A stretch of 64,000 bases of DNA from Galeopsis tetrahit. Its lineage: Eukaryota; Streptophyta; Magnoliopsida; Lamiales; Lamiaceae. How positions within the stretch are numbered: the first letter of the stretch is position 1; every line of letters begins with the position of its first letter. The notes under the pieces are model-generated. The model was not told the origin of the DNA and did not search any database. It worked only from the letters and a program-made list of their open reading frames with translations. Of this stretch, positions 44,752 through 57,588 are shown piece after piece. The stretch is from assembly GCA_963675135.1 (NCBI GenBank), contig OY776120.1, positions 58,338,063-58,402,062 on the forward strand. Direction: 5' to 3'. Made by a program: the position numbers and the translations under genes.

Positions 44752-45480
44752 ATGAAACCTACCCCCAAGCCTACCCTTGTCCGAAAACCACTCAACCCTA
44801 ACCTATCAAACCCTAACCAACCACCTAGTTCGAAGCACCATCGCGATTTGTTTGAGAGAGGAGCTTACCATGTCGGGGATCGGGGAAAACTCCACAGAGT
44901 GAATTTATTCGAATGGTTATACATACTTGGCATAATAAAGGACGATTTCATTCCGGAGAGAAGGACAAAATTAAATTTGTAGAAAGTTTGCTTTTGTCAG
45001 CTTCGTGGATGGTAACAATATTCAAAGAATGACTTCGGAGATTGACAAGATGTGGATTGACTACAAAAAATCATAACAGTTGTAGCAAATCATGGCAAGG
45101 GAGAAATACCTCAGAGAATCCCATCTAGGAGTGTTCCGAACTTTCCAGCGGGGAGCGGTCTGAGAGATGTTGGCAATTTTAGAGAGTTTATGCTTAACAA
45201 GTAGATCGAAAGGGATCCCTCGGGGATGAGCATAACTAGCACACCTCCCAAACTACTGTAGTGTGCCCTATACGCGAAGAGGATATTTATTGGGCAAACT
45301 CTTGTGTAGTGGGTGAAGCATTCAACGAAAATATTCTCAATGACCTTCAAAAGGAGTTGAAAAACGATGGATACAACAACTATAAGTTGATCCCATTGCG
45401 AGGTTTAAAAGTCTTGCTTACCCCCGATCCCCTTAAACCGGGAGGAAACATTTAGAAGAGGAGACAAGTTGGGTACACAT
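44752..45480 (+). pseudogene. LINE ORF1 relic (RRM-like plus DUF4283-like segments)
   Basis: LGIIKDDFIPERRTKLN (44915-44975) followed, after a stop, by RKFAFVSFVDG (44988-45017) is the strand/RNP1 pair of an RRM as found at the start of plant LINE ORF1 proteins. Stops and frame changes follow. A third segment (45261-45455) with SCVVGEAFNENILNDLQKEL and LIPLRGLKVLLTPDP resembles the next conserved block of these proteins. No endonuclease or RT is found nearby, so only the 5' part survives. Confidence 0.6.
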
Positions 45481-46131
45481 GAGATTCAGTTCCCTGAGGA
45501 GATAGGAACCCGAAGATATATGTGGTTAAAATTAGACAGGTGTGGATTGAAATTTCAACCGTCCCATGTCTTTTTTCACCATTTCGATTTGTTCAACTTT
45601 TGCATCAGATCGTACACTTAGTTGTCATCTTCCCATTGACCACGTTATCTAATTAGGTTGGTGAGTCAACATATATAAAGATGAACAAAGTTTTTTCAAT
45701 TCTGAATTCATTCTTCTCTTCAACTAACTTTAAACTCGTTTCCAATCCGAGTACGATATTTTGACACTTGAAATTGAATTTCTTTTGTTTGTCTTCACTG
45801 AACAACAATCATTTCTGGTAAAACACTTTTATAATCATCAATCGTCTTTCGTTCAATTGTTATTAGCAAAACAACTATCAAGACTAGAATTAACAAATGG
45901 GTCTTGGTCAGCTTGAGCTAAGATAGCAAGCTGCTTAATACTCGATGGTCTCCTCTCTTTTGATCTTCACACCTTCTAAGTATTTTAAGTCCACATATTT
46001 TTTGTTTAATGAGTTTATCTCTATCTTGTTGATACGTGTGTAAAACTTATCTAATCATTTTGCTCAATTGACTTGTTTAGTTTCCCCTCAATAGTTGCCT
46101 AAGATTAAGTACCTATATTAGAATAATTTGT
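45481..46131. other. Non-coding stretch
   Basis: Nothing recognisable beyond AT-rich DNA. No frame continues the LINE relic. Confidence 0.4.
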
Positions 46132-47848
46132 TGGTCCCTATAAACGAGTATCAATGCTATACAAAGTCTAGAGAGGAGGGGGGTGAATAAACTTTGTTAT
46201 TTTAAAAACTTTTCGTGCTGATCAGATGAGGTGACAGATGAGTTATATACTCTAGTTGCGTGATGTAGATAATATATGATCTGATCGAGAATGCGAGTGT
46301 AGATCAGCAAGGATATATAATCGACCTACTGATTACTTGTTCGTTGATTAGTTGGATAACTATCTACTCAGTTGATAGTGCGGGATTGTGTAGGCCCTAA
46401 ATGTTTAGACTCGTGGGTTGAATGAAAACCTTTTTATAAAGAATGACTTTATGTAATCTGATATACTATCAGTAGACTTGATGTCTTCTGATTATGGAAA
46501 TAATACTTAGTGCGATTTTTACACTTTTGAAACCTTATGAATGTGAAATATATGTGCAGTTTGAATATGAATAAAAACAATAAACAATAAATAACATAAG
46601 TAATTATAGTGGTTTAAAACAACTTGTCCTACATCTACTCTCACAGTTCCAACTGTGATATTAATTCCTTAAAAAGGATCTTTGCTACTTTTTAGTCCCA
46701 AGAGAAGACTTTTGATCTCAATACACTCAACCTAGAGTGCAGTTGGATCTACTTGTGATTGGGAGAACAAGTACTCTTACAAACGTTGGGTGAATAATCA
46801 AACTAACTTATAGAAAGTAGGGTTTGGTTTCTTCGAAATGTACCAACTAGTGTGATGAACAAAGAGGTTCAATCAATACTTTTCTAAGCTTAAGGATATG
46901 AAATTAATACAGGCTTAGATTGGAAACTTAGAGCTAAAAGATTCTAAGGATCGAATGCAGGCTCTAAAGAACTTAGGGATGATTTAGAATGCTTGAGTGT
47001 TCTTGAGGTCAGCTGATAAAATTTCTTGCTTGGAGTTTCCGTAAGTTGTTACGAAGAACAACACCTTGTATTTATAGAGGATTGAGCACGAACTAGCCAT
47101 TGGATAAACTAGCCGTTTAAATCAAATCTTATATGTATGGGTCGAGATCTTCATAGATTTGATGTTTCCTTTGATTTCTGGTACGACATTACCTAAAAAG
47201 GGAATGTGCATTTAATGTGCATTAAATGCAATTGTACGACTCTGAATGATCTCTGAAACACTAGTCCAAGTTAACTCAATAGCGGTGTTGGCATCTTCTT
47301 ATTGGTCCACGTCAGCTGAGTTGTTAGACTTGCAGTCTTGTATTTAGTTGAGTCTGTCTGATGTGGTCTGGCATTCTCTTTGTCTTCCGATGATTGCTTG
47401 CCTTCTTTAATGCATTTTGTTATCTAATCAATCGGTCTTTAAGTCTTTAAGGCTTGACAAGATCTGATCGAGTCCATATCAACTAGCATCTTCTAGTTTG
47501 GTTGATCGCATATAGCTAGTTATCTAATAACGTATAAAAGAACCTTTCAGTTTGATTTCACTAATGGACTTGATGGTGTCTTCTATTCTTTAGTCTTCTA
47601 CTCTTCAAGTGTTGAGCATACGCATGTTTAACCAGATGTGGTATCAGCTGATATATACAACTGATCCCACATGACTAAAACTTAGACTCTATACAATGTA
47701 CTAAGCTTTATAAGAATAGCTTAGGTAACCAATCAAACTAGATTACAAATTATATCTAACATTAGATTATATGATCTTGTTTTGGCCAACATAATTGTCT
47801 ATACATTTTTGTCCCACCATAATTAGGGGTATGATGAATATCCCAACA
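46132..47848 (-). mobile_element. Solo LTR, Sirevirus-like, minus orientation
   Basis: It begins TGGTCCCTATAAACGAG and ends ATATCCCAACA on the plus strand, 1.7 kb. The style and the internal motif TATAGTGGTTT...CCTACATCTACTCTCAC match the LTRs of copia elements 3, A and B. TATA (complement CTATAAATAC) lies at 47068-47077. No PBS or coding sequence adjoins. Flanks TTTGT and TAATT do not match, so a target duplication is not shown. AACATAATTGTCTATACATTTTT occurs twice near the end (from 47789 and from 47846). Confidence 0.75.
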
Positions 47849-48237
47849 TAATTGTCTATACATTTTTCAGCCAATCCTTATTACATTGTGTTTAAGTTTA
47901 ATCATTAAAACTTAATACAAATTTTCCTGCTTAAAGTATCCCAGAGGAAGTTGGTCAACTCGCTCATTTTTCAGTCGGCATCCAACGTCTTGTGATGGTC
48001 CAATTCTTTCAGCAATCACACTTGGGTTCATGCTCGTCGTGAAATTGATTTCCTAAGCTACTTGACAAGGTTGTTCGGGAATGTTCTCAGGATTTTAGGG
48101 ACATACTCAAGGTAAGTAGAGTCTAAAGGAACCCTCGGAATATGCTCGACCTCGGGTGTTTCACCCTCTTCGCCTAAATTCAAATCCATATGGGAGATAA
48201 AAAAAGGTGGTTACGTTTGCCTCACCAAAATCCTTGT
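47849..48237. other. Spacer with a 43-codon minus-strand frame
   Basis: ATG complement 48187-48189 to TAG 48058-48060 encodes MDLNLGEEGETPEVEHIPRV and a further 23 residues. It is acidic at the start with no family recognised, and could be a relic of a retrotransposon ORF. No other features. Confidence 0.25.
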
Positions 48238-50013
48238 TGGTCCTGAAAGGAGTATATAACAAGTGTATGGGGGGGGAATACACTTGTATGCAATTCTTTT
48301 CAACTTTTGATCAAACCAGAGCTCAGCAAGGTTGTCTTGGACAACTCTGCTGAAGATGAATAACTCAAATAAGATAATCAAACTACTAAGTACTATTGAG
48401 TACTTAGTTGGACAACTATCTAGGGGAGTTATATGTGCGGAATAGTGGTTGGCCCTTTAAGTTTAGACTCCTTTAGTTTCTGAAATCACTTGGTTAATTC
48501 AATACAATCCAGTTTTCAGGGAACTTGTCCAATACAGTTTTTGCACAATCTTTGAATATGTATCTTTGAAAGATCAGTTTTGTGTTCAGTGTTGAATGAA
48601 TGTAAGTACTTGTAAAGCAAATCAACACAGGAGGTTATAGTGGTTCAGAGACTCAAGCTCCTACATCCACTTTCCCTGATTTAACAGGATAATTCATTCA
48701 CTCTTGGAATTAACTTGTTTTATAGTGCCAAGGTGCACTTGATCAAGAACACCACTCCTTGGTGAATTGATCCCTAGGATGTCTAGAGTCCTAGTACCCT
48801 CTTCTCAACTCAGAACTGAACTGTTCTTCTCTCAACAGTCAGTTCCTACCACTTCTTCTACTACAACCTTCTCACTTTCTCACTTGAAAGGGGTAAGGGT
48901 TGAAGTAAGGTTCCAACTAATGAGATATCCTTTACAATGAAGATCAGTGTATAAGGATAGGATATCTCTCTAAGCTTGTGTATGGATATACAATTGAGTT
49001 CAGCTTAGAAGAAGTGTTTTGAAGACTAATATAGTCTTTGAAAGCTTTGTAAGCACTGTTTTCTTGTAGGATAGTTGGCTTGGTAGTTGGTTGGTTGGTT
49101 GGTGCTTCAATGGTCTTCACACTTCTTGTATTTATAGACAAAATGAGGATTTGCCCGTTGGAGAGGCAGCCCCAAATTGCTATAAATGTCTTCCTTGAGT
49201 TCTTCAATCTGGAAGACAGATTCTTGATAGTGACATGTCCTCATTTGGGTAATAAACGGCTTGTAAGGCTTTGTCTTTATTCTGCAGCACTTTTCCCAAT
49301 GTTTGACTTCTTGTTAGGACTTGGACATGGCTTCTGAAGGTTGATCCAATGATAGGACAACATTCCTTATCAACTGGACAACTCTCCTTATCCAAGGTTG
49401 GCTTGCTCTTTTTCAGATGACTTGGCTCTTTCCCTTTCCTTCACTTCAAGGTGATCTTAGCATGTTGTATTGGGATTCTTTAGGGAATGGTTGTCTCTAA
49501 TTCTTCAGCATGGTTGACCTTCAAACATTATAATCTTTGTTCTAGTTCAAACTTGTTGAGACAACTCTTCTGGGACAACTCTCCTGATCAGCATGTTTGG
49601 CCTTTTAGCTTCAGAGCTGTTGATTTTACAGATTTAACTTCTCTGGACAACTCTCCTGATCAGAGCTTTTGATTAATCTTGTCCTTTTGAGCTTTGCAAT
49701 CTTGTTCTTGTACAGAGATAACTCTTCTGGACAACTCTCCTGATTAGCCTTGTTGGTTTTCTATGGAGTATGCTTGTCCTTAGTGTTTGTTCCAGATTTT
49801 GAGCCTTGAGGGGCCTTGATCTTAATACTCTTCTAAGCATAGGTTCCCCCTCACAATGTGCATCTAATCATCTAAGAGCTGCCTAACATATCAGCTTCTC
49901 ATCTAGCCTTATTCTATGTGTTCTAACACATTTTGAACACAATCATCTTGACTTAGGCATGTCTCAGGGGGTTTTGGTATTTAATCAAAACATGTATCAT
50001 TTTATTCCCAACA
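48238..50013 (-). repeat. 3' LTR of Sirevirus-like element A
   Basis: TGGTCCTGAAAGG to TTCCCAACA on the plus strand, 1,776 bp, collinear with 55201-57019 throughout. TATA (complement CTATAAATAC) is at 49128-49137. Confidence 0.92.
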
Positions 50014-50030
50014 ATTTCCCCCTTTTTGAT
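50014..50030 (-). other. Polypurine tract of element A
   Basis: The complement reads AAAAAGGGGGAAAT, directly before the LTR. Confidence 0.85.
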
Positions 50031-50567
50031 GATGCCAAAACCTACACATTTTATGCAAAAGTGACTTGACTACACCTATTACATTTATCTTCAGAAGACA
50101 TGACTAAGGTCAATTTTCCTGAAAAGACAATGTGTTAGTGTATTCACTGTTTTTGTTGTAAGTAGGTTTCAAAGATAGGCATAGAGAGATTTCAACAATG
50201 TATCTTGATTCAAAAGTGTTCAACTATCATTCATATAAAAGTCATTACAAGCATGTTGATAGTTGAAAGTAACTTATCAGAGCATGAATTCAAGACATCA
50301 TTACAAATTAACATTACAACTAAATACTGAACAGAAGATCTAAGATATCAGAGTTAAGATAAAATATTCCAGATATCAAAGTAGAATACTGGATATCAAT
50401 ATCAATTCTTGCATCAGAGCAATCCAAATCATGTTAGAGCAAACAACATATCAAGGCTTATCACATCAGCAGGCTTGTCCAAACTTCAGTAGATTTGACC
50501 ATATAGCAAAAATATCTTCAGATAAGATAGTTTTCTATCCAGAAAAGGTCAGAAGACTTAGCCATTC

Positions 50568-53500
50568 TTAGAGGTCATCCTCAGGAGGTGGCAACATTCC
50601 ATATTGTGCCCACACCCTCTTCTTGAGTTCCATAGCTTCCTGGTTGGTTCCTTTGGGTCCAAGGGTCATCTTGTTCAGCTTCAGAATTTCTGTGAATTCC
50701 CTTAGGATCCTTGCTTGGTCAATCCATCCTTCAAGCTTTGGAGGCATGTAGATGATAGGCTTGGGAGCATTGAGTTCAATTCTTGCAATGTCAGCAGCTG
50801 CAAGTAATTGTTGATACAACTCTTTGTAGTATTCTATCATGAATTCAACAAAGGCAGAGTTGGCATCTCCTCCATTCCATCTGTCAATGACATAATAGTC
50901 ATAGACAAACTCCCTTTTAGCCTCTTCCCATGTATCATTCAGCTGAATTGGCACCCATTTATCCAAGTGTGGATATTTGGTGTCCATTGGGACTAATAGC
51001 TGAGGCTTCATCTTGTTGTAAGTTGCTCTCCTTCTTCTTGGTTTCTGAAAGTTTGCTCTTCTCTTGTCTCTTGCTCTTTGTGCTTCATCCATCAAATCCA
51101 TTTTCTCCTGGGCCCTCATCATGGCCAGTTTCTGTTGTGTTTCAGGGTCTTTGCCATACCCTTCATGAAACAACTTTGATGGATCATGAGATAGGACAGT
51201 TGTCTTTTTCTTAGGTTCAGGTCCAAAACCTTCAGCAAATAGTTCTTCAATATCTTCAGTGGATTTGGAACCTTCAGCAACATTGACTAGTTCAGAAGAC
51301 TTTTCCTTTTCAGCAATTTTGGGCTCTTCAGCAGCTTTGGCTTTCTTTGATGTAGGCTCATCTTCATCAATTCTGAATTCAGGTGGAAGATCAAGGCTGT
51401 TGGGAAAGTCAGTAAATGTCTCAACTTGTCTTTTCTTTCCTTTTGCCCTCTTGATCTTTCCTCTAGTTTGGACACCTTCAGCTTCTTTGTCCAAACCAGA
51501 CACTTCACCACCTGGTCTCTGTTGTAGCCTCATCCTTTCTTCTAGTGGTGAGGCCATTGAATTCTTCAATGCAAGTGCTAGTTGCTCATCTTCATCCAAT
51601 TCTTCTAAGTTTAGCACTGCAGGCTCTTTTCCTTTTGCTTCAGCAGTTTTGTCTTTTCCCTTGTCTGAGCCTCCAATCACCAAGGCACCTTTTGCTCTAG
51701 CTCTTTCCCTTTCCCCCTTTTTGGCAGCATCAAAACACTGGGGTTTCAGCTCACTCATTGTTGTGGCCATTAGGGATTGGGCCTGGTTTAGAGACTTCAT
51801 TTCTTCCAACAAATATACATTTTCATCATGTATATTTTGCATCCTATCACTGCTCAAGCTAAGAAAAGTTAGAACAGGCTTCATCTTTTGTTGGACAACC
51901 TCCTCCAAGGTTGCTTTCAGGGATGCATCCAGTTGGGCTTTAAGAAGCTCAGTGAGGTTGGCCACTGCACCTTCAGCAATGTTGTCCAATACCTCTTGGG
52001 AAAACTTTTCAGAGGCTGCTTTCACCATTGCTAGCCTTTGCTCTTCAGCTCTCTTCTTTTGCAGTGCTGTCTTCTTTCCAAGAGCTTGCTTGACAATTAT
52101 CCTGAGAGCCTTGACATTAGCATTGTGATTGTCTCTCAGCAGCTTTTGTTCCTTATTGACCTCATCTGATATGGATTCCATGGTGGATTTGGCTTTTTGT
52201 ACTTCAGTGGAAATGGTTTGGAGACCAGTTTCCACACCACTAATCCTTGCTTCTAGTGTAGGAAGTACTACATCTTCAGAGCCTGTAAGCCTCATTTCTA
52301 CAGATGCTAGAGTCCTTCCTTGCTCATTCAATGCTCCTGAAGTTTCAGCATGAGCAAATTGGACTTGATGAGCCAAGGAGTCCAATTTCTCTGATTGCAT
52401 TCCAAGTAAGGCTTGAGCTGAGCCTGTATCTACTTGGATAGGTGCATCTGTTAAGAACTCATCTGCAAAAATTTGGTCAAGGGAAATACCTGCAATATTA
52501 GACAAATCAAACAGGTTAGGAAATAAACACTCATCACCCTCAATTTCTTTTGTATAAGACTCTGATACATCAGCAACATTCTTCTCATTTTCAACTCTTT
52601 CTTTTCTCCCTTCTTCAATAATTTCCTCAGTTAAAGAAACAGGCCTCCTCTCATCAAGGGATTCCTGAAGTTCAGATTTGACTTCAAGAATAGCCTGCCC
52701 TTCCTCACTTATATCACCCTCATTTGGTGGTACACTCACTATTCTAGTGATCACCACATCTCTCTCATCTACTATTCCCTCTGGTTTTTCCACTAACTTC
52801 TCATTTTCAACTCCTTCTCCTAAACCTGCAACATCTCCACCTTCAATAAGGTTCAAAGATGGCAGTTGTGGGGAGATCACAGTGGTTATATCAACAGCCA
52901 CTGAGTCATCCTGAATGATTAAGGGCCGATCAGTGTCCAACTCTTCTGACACTGAATAGGCCTTAATCAAACCAGCCTCTAGCATAGGAACCTCAACATC
53001 TTTAGGCTGTGCCTTGGGTTCAGAAGAACCTTCATTGGCAGATGTGTCTTTGGTTGTGTTACCACCCTTGGTCAACACCTCTGAAGATACAGAGCCTTTC
53101 CTATGATAGGTTTTATGAGGGTTTGAAAGTCTATCTGCTACAGAAGACTTAGGTTGAGAGGGTTCAGGGAGGTTGGCTTGAGGGGTTTCAGGAGGGTTGG
53201 GGTTTGAAGGGTTTGAGGGATCATCAGGGGAATCATCATCATTTGAGCTACTGTCAGGGTGTTTGATTCCCTTAGCTTTCCTTTCTTTCTCCTCAATGAT
53301 CTTCTCAGCTACCAACTTTGCAAAAAACTTCCTCATCAGTGAGGAATCTTGTTTTCATCACACCAGCAAAGTGTAGCAATCCGCTCTCCTCTATTTGCCA
53401 CCAGTTAGCACCCTTATCTTGGATAACTTGTGATATTTCCATTAAGGTCTTATCTTTGACATCCACAAGCATCCTCAAATCATGAAACATCTTCTGAATT

Positions 53501-55200
53501 CTAGGAAATTCAGCAAGCTGTGGGTATAAGCTATCCACTGTGGCCTTAGCTCCACCTCTAAGCATACTTTCATAAGTATACTCCTCCTCATTCTCACTAG
53601 ATGGAGAACTTTGGGCTATAGGGGAGTTGGCTGTGGTTTCCTTAATTGCAGCTTTAGGCAAGTTAAGTTCAGGAGGGTTGGCTTCAGAAGGATTAGGCTC
53701 AAATGAAGGTACTCCAGTTGCTTTAGAGAGCAATGAGTCTGAAGGGGCTTTGCTTAAGGGAGTTGGCTCATTGAGTGCATGTTCTAAGAGTTTGGAGTAG
53801 TTGAGCATGGATGAGTCAAGGGGAGATAGGAGTCTTGTCTCATCTACTGCTAAATCTGCAAGCACATCAATGCCACTTCTTTGCACACTTCCTTCTGGAG
53901 AATATCTCTTAGTGAGATCTACAGGGGTAATGGGTTGGTTGGGAGGGGTAATGTGGGTTTCAGGGGAGTTGGGCTCAGGATTCTGAATTTCAGGGATGTT
54001 GGCCTCTTTAGGTTGACCTTCAGGGACTTTGGATTCTGGAGTTCCAGATCCAGATGAGCTGGTCCTTGACTTGGATTTGGTCCTGCTTTCAGCTCTGCTC
54101 TCTCTTAGAGCCAATTGTAGAGACCTTTGTTCCTGCAGCTCCAACACTTTCTCAGTAGGCTTGGCCCTTCTCTTGCTAGCCCTACTGCTCCCACTTCCTT
54201 CACCTTCCTTCTCAGGGACAACTTCCCTGATCCTCTTGTCTCCTTTCTTCTTCTGCCTTGTCTCATTATATTTCAGCCTCAACTCTTCTGAATGGTCAGA
54301 AGGCACACTTACTCCCTCTTCTACCACTTCATCAACTTCAGCTGATGCTCCTGAGGCTTCTCTTGAAGACAATTGAGACATTTTCCTTGTTTTGACAGCC
54401 CTGGCCTTAGTTCTCTTCTTCATCTTAGGCTTTTCTTCAACCTGTTCTTCAGCAGGTTTGGCCATAAGCATTCTCCTTTGCTCAGTTTTCTTGCTGAGCT
54501 TCCTGAACAGGATCTTTTGGGCTGGTAGAGGTTTGGCAAAGGTCTGCATTTGAGAGTAATGGGAGAATCTTTCAATCAACAAGCTTGCCCTGGTGCAATA
54601 CTTGAGTTTCCCTTCTAGCACAACCTTGTTGTGAGCTCTCACTTTAAATTTAGCCTTCTCCTTCATCATCTCAGACATAATGAAGGTCCTTCAATCAAAC
54701 TTGATGCCTTTGTCACTAGCATCAATCACAGCAGCCATAATTCTGATTCTTGGATGGCTGACCTGCTCCAAGCTTCCAGTATTGCTCAAGAGACTCTTAG
54801 CAACTACCTCAAAGAGTGCTTGAAGAGAGAGGACCTGGTACTAATAGCCATTCTTGAGCTATTTCATCTTCATGTCCAGTGCCATAAACTTCTGGATTCC
54901 TTCCCTCAAAAGGCAATCCAAAGGCTCCTTCTAGATCTTCTGAAGAGAATTTCACTCTATGAAATCTCTCTTCTTCCTCTCCCTTTGCAATATATGACAG
55001 TCTGGTGGAAACTTCACCATTTTCAGGTCTACCTCTCCACTGAAGAAATGCAAAGAACTCAGCCATGTAGCTTTCTAGGCAAGAGCTTGGTCTTTCTTCC
55101 ATGAATTTTTGCAGACCAGCTCTTCTCAACCATCTTAGAGTTGGTGTAATCTCAGGGTCTTCACTCTCAAAGGATACTATGGGCTCAAAGTGAAGATTGT
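50568..55200 (-). pseudogene. Third ORF of Sirevirus-like element A, cut by element B
   Basis: This is the same protein as at 57589-62310, missing its first residues where the LTR of element B begins at 55201. Breaks: a ~35-bp deletion near 54816 shifts frame; TGA at about 54693 replaces Trp (element B keeps WRTFIMSEMM); one extra base in a run of A/T at 53322-53327 shifts frame. From 53336 to 50568 it is open for 922 codons. The latter part has a coiled-coil-rich region (DSLAHQVQ, LEEMKSLNQAQ), Lys/Glu-rich linkers, RRANFQKPRRRRATY and a conserved C-terminus ending LPPPEDDL. Function is unknown. Confidence 0.85.
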
Positions 55201-57019
55201 TGGTCCTGAAAGTAGTATATAACAAGTGTATGGGGGGGGGGGAATACACTTGTATGCAAATCTTTCCAACTTATAATCAAACCAGAGCTCAGCAAGGTTG
55301 TCTTGGACAACTCTGCTGAAGATGATTAACTCTTCTAAGATAATCAAACCACTAAGTACTATTGAGTACTTAGTTGAATAACTATCTAGGGGAGTTGTAT
55401 GTGCGGAATAGTGGTTGGCCCTTTATGTTTAGACTCCTTTAGTTTCTGAAATCACTTTGTTAATTCAATACAGTCCAGTTTTCAGGGAACTTGTCCAATA
55501 CAGTTTTTGCACAATCTTTGAATATGTATCTTTGAAAGATCAGTTTTGTGTGCAGTGTTGAATGAATGTAAGTACTTGTAAAGCAAATCAACACAGGAGG
55601 TTATAGTGGTTCAGAGACTCAAGCTCCTACATCCACTTTCCCTGATTTAACAGGATAATTCCTTCACTCTTGGAATTAACTTGTTTTATAGTGCCAAGGT
55701 GCACTTGATCAATAACACCTCTCCTTGGTGAATTGATCCCTAGGATGTCTAGAGTCCTAGTACCCTCTTCTCAACTCAGAACTGAACTGTTCTTCTCTCA
55801 ACAGTCAGCTCCTACCACTTCTACTACTACAACCTTCTCACTTTCTTACTTGAAAGAGGTATGGGTTGAAGTAAGGTTCCAACTAATGAGATATCCTTTA
55901 CAATGAAGATCAGTGTATAAGGATTAGGATATCTCTCTAAGCTTGTGTATGGATATACAATTGAGTTCAGCTTAGAAGAAGTGTTTGAAGACTAAGATAG
56001 TCTTTGAAAGCTTTGAAAGCACTCTTTTCTTGTAGGATAGTTGGCTTGGTAGTTGGTTGGTGCTTCAAATGGTCTTCACACTTCTTGTATTTATAGACAA
56101 AATGGAGATTTGCCCGTTGGAGAGGCAGCCCCAAATTGCTATAAATGTCTTTCTTGAGTTCTTCAAACTGGAAGACAGATTCTTGATAGTGACATGTCCT
56201 CATTTGGGTAATAAACGGCTTGAAAGACTTTGTCTTCTTTCTGCAACACTTTTCCCAATGTTTGACTTCTTGTTAGGACTTGGACATGGCTTCTGAAGGT
56301 TGATCCAATGATAGGACAACATTCCTTATCAACTGGACAACTCTCCTTATCACTATCAGCAGTTTTGCTTATCAGCAAGGTTGGCTTGCTCTTCATCAGA
56401 TGACTTGGCTCTTTCCCTTTTCTTCACTTCAATGTGATCTTTGTATTGAGATTCTTTAGGGAATAGTTGCCTCTAACTCTTTAGCATGGTTGACCTTTTT
56501 GTTCTGGTTCAAGCTTGCTGAGACAACTCTTCTGGGACAAATCTCCTGATCAGCATGTTTGGCATTTTAGCTTCAGAGTTGTTGCTTTTACAGAGTTCAC
56601 TTCTATGGACAACTCTCCTGATCAGAGCTTTTGACTAATCTTGTCCTTTTGAGCTTTGCAATCTTCTTCTTGCATAGAAGTAACTCTTCTGGACAACTCT
56701 CCTGATCAGAGCATCTTCACAGAAGTAACTCTTCTGGACAACTCTCCTGATCAGAGCATTTGATTTTCTATGGAGTATGCTTGTCCTTAGTGTTTGTTCC
56801 AGATTTTGAGCCTTGAGGGGACTTGATCTTGATCATCCTTAAGCATAGGTTCCCCCTCAAAATGTGCATCTAGTCATCTAAGAGTTGCCTAACATATCAG
56901 CTTCTCATCTAGCCTTATGCTATGTGTTCTAACACATTTTGAACACAATCATCCTGATTTAGGCATGCCTCAGGGGGTTTTGGTATTTAATCAAAACATG
57001 TATCATTTTATTCCCAACA
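55201..57019 (-). repeat. 3' LTR of Sirevirus-like element B
   Basis: 1,819 bp, TG...CA, closely similar to 48238-50013, with a longer G run (10 against 8) near the start and extra TCTCCTGATCAGAGC units near 56700-56760. TATA (complement CTATAAATAC) at 56087-56096. The adjoining base block ATTGT at 55196-55200 is the left copy of the expected 5-bp duplication; the other is beyond the window. Confidence 0.92.
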
Positions 57020-57035
57020 ATTTCCCCCTTTTTGA
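57020..57035 (-). other. Polypurine tract of element B
   Basis: The complement reads AAAAAGGGGGAAAT just ahead of the LTR, as in element A. Confidence 0.85.
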
Positions 57036-57588
57036 TGATGGCAAAACCTACACATTCTATGCAAAAGTGACTTATCTACACCTATTACATATATCTTCAG
57101 AAGACATGACTAAAGTCAATATTCCTGAAAAGACAATGTGTTAGTGTATTCACTGTTTTTGTTGCAAGTAGGTTTCAAGGATAGGCATAGAGAGATTTCT
57201 GCAATAATGTATCTTGATTCAAAAAGTGTTCAACTATCATTTATATAAAAGTCATTACTGGCATGTTGATAGTTGAAGGTAACTTATCAGAGCATGAAAT
57301 CAAGACAACATTACAAATTAACATTTCACTACAAATACATACTAAACATAGGATCAGAGTAAAACAAACTACTTCAAGTATCAGAGCTAATACAAAATAT
57401 TCCAGATATCAAAGTAGAACACATCAATTCTTGTATCAGAGCAATCCAAAACATGTTAGAGTAAACAGCATATCAATGCACATCACATCAGCAGGCTTGT
57501 CCAAACTTCAGCAGATTTGACCACTTAGCAAAAATATCTTCAGATAAGATAGTTTTCTATCCAGAAAGAGTCAGAAGACTTAGCCATT

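Noticed and set aside
46127..47853. Target duplication around the solo LTR at 46132
   Set aside because: Flanks TTTGT and TAATT do not match, so none is claimed.
51259..52128. 289-codon plus-strand frame, and other plus-strand frames over 50800-54700 and 57800-61800
   Set aside because: They lie opposite the minus-strand third ORFs, are Ser/Leu/Phe-rich, and follow from the Glu/Lys-rich codons of the true strand.
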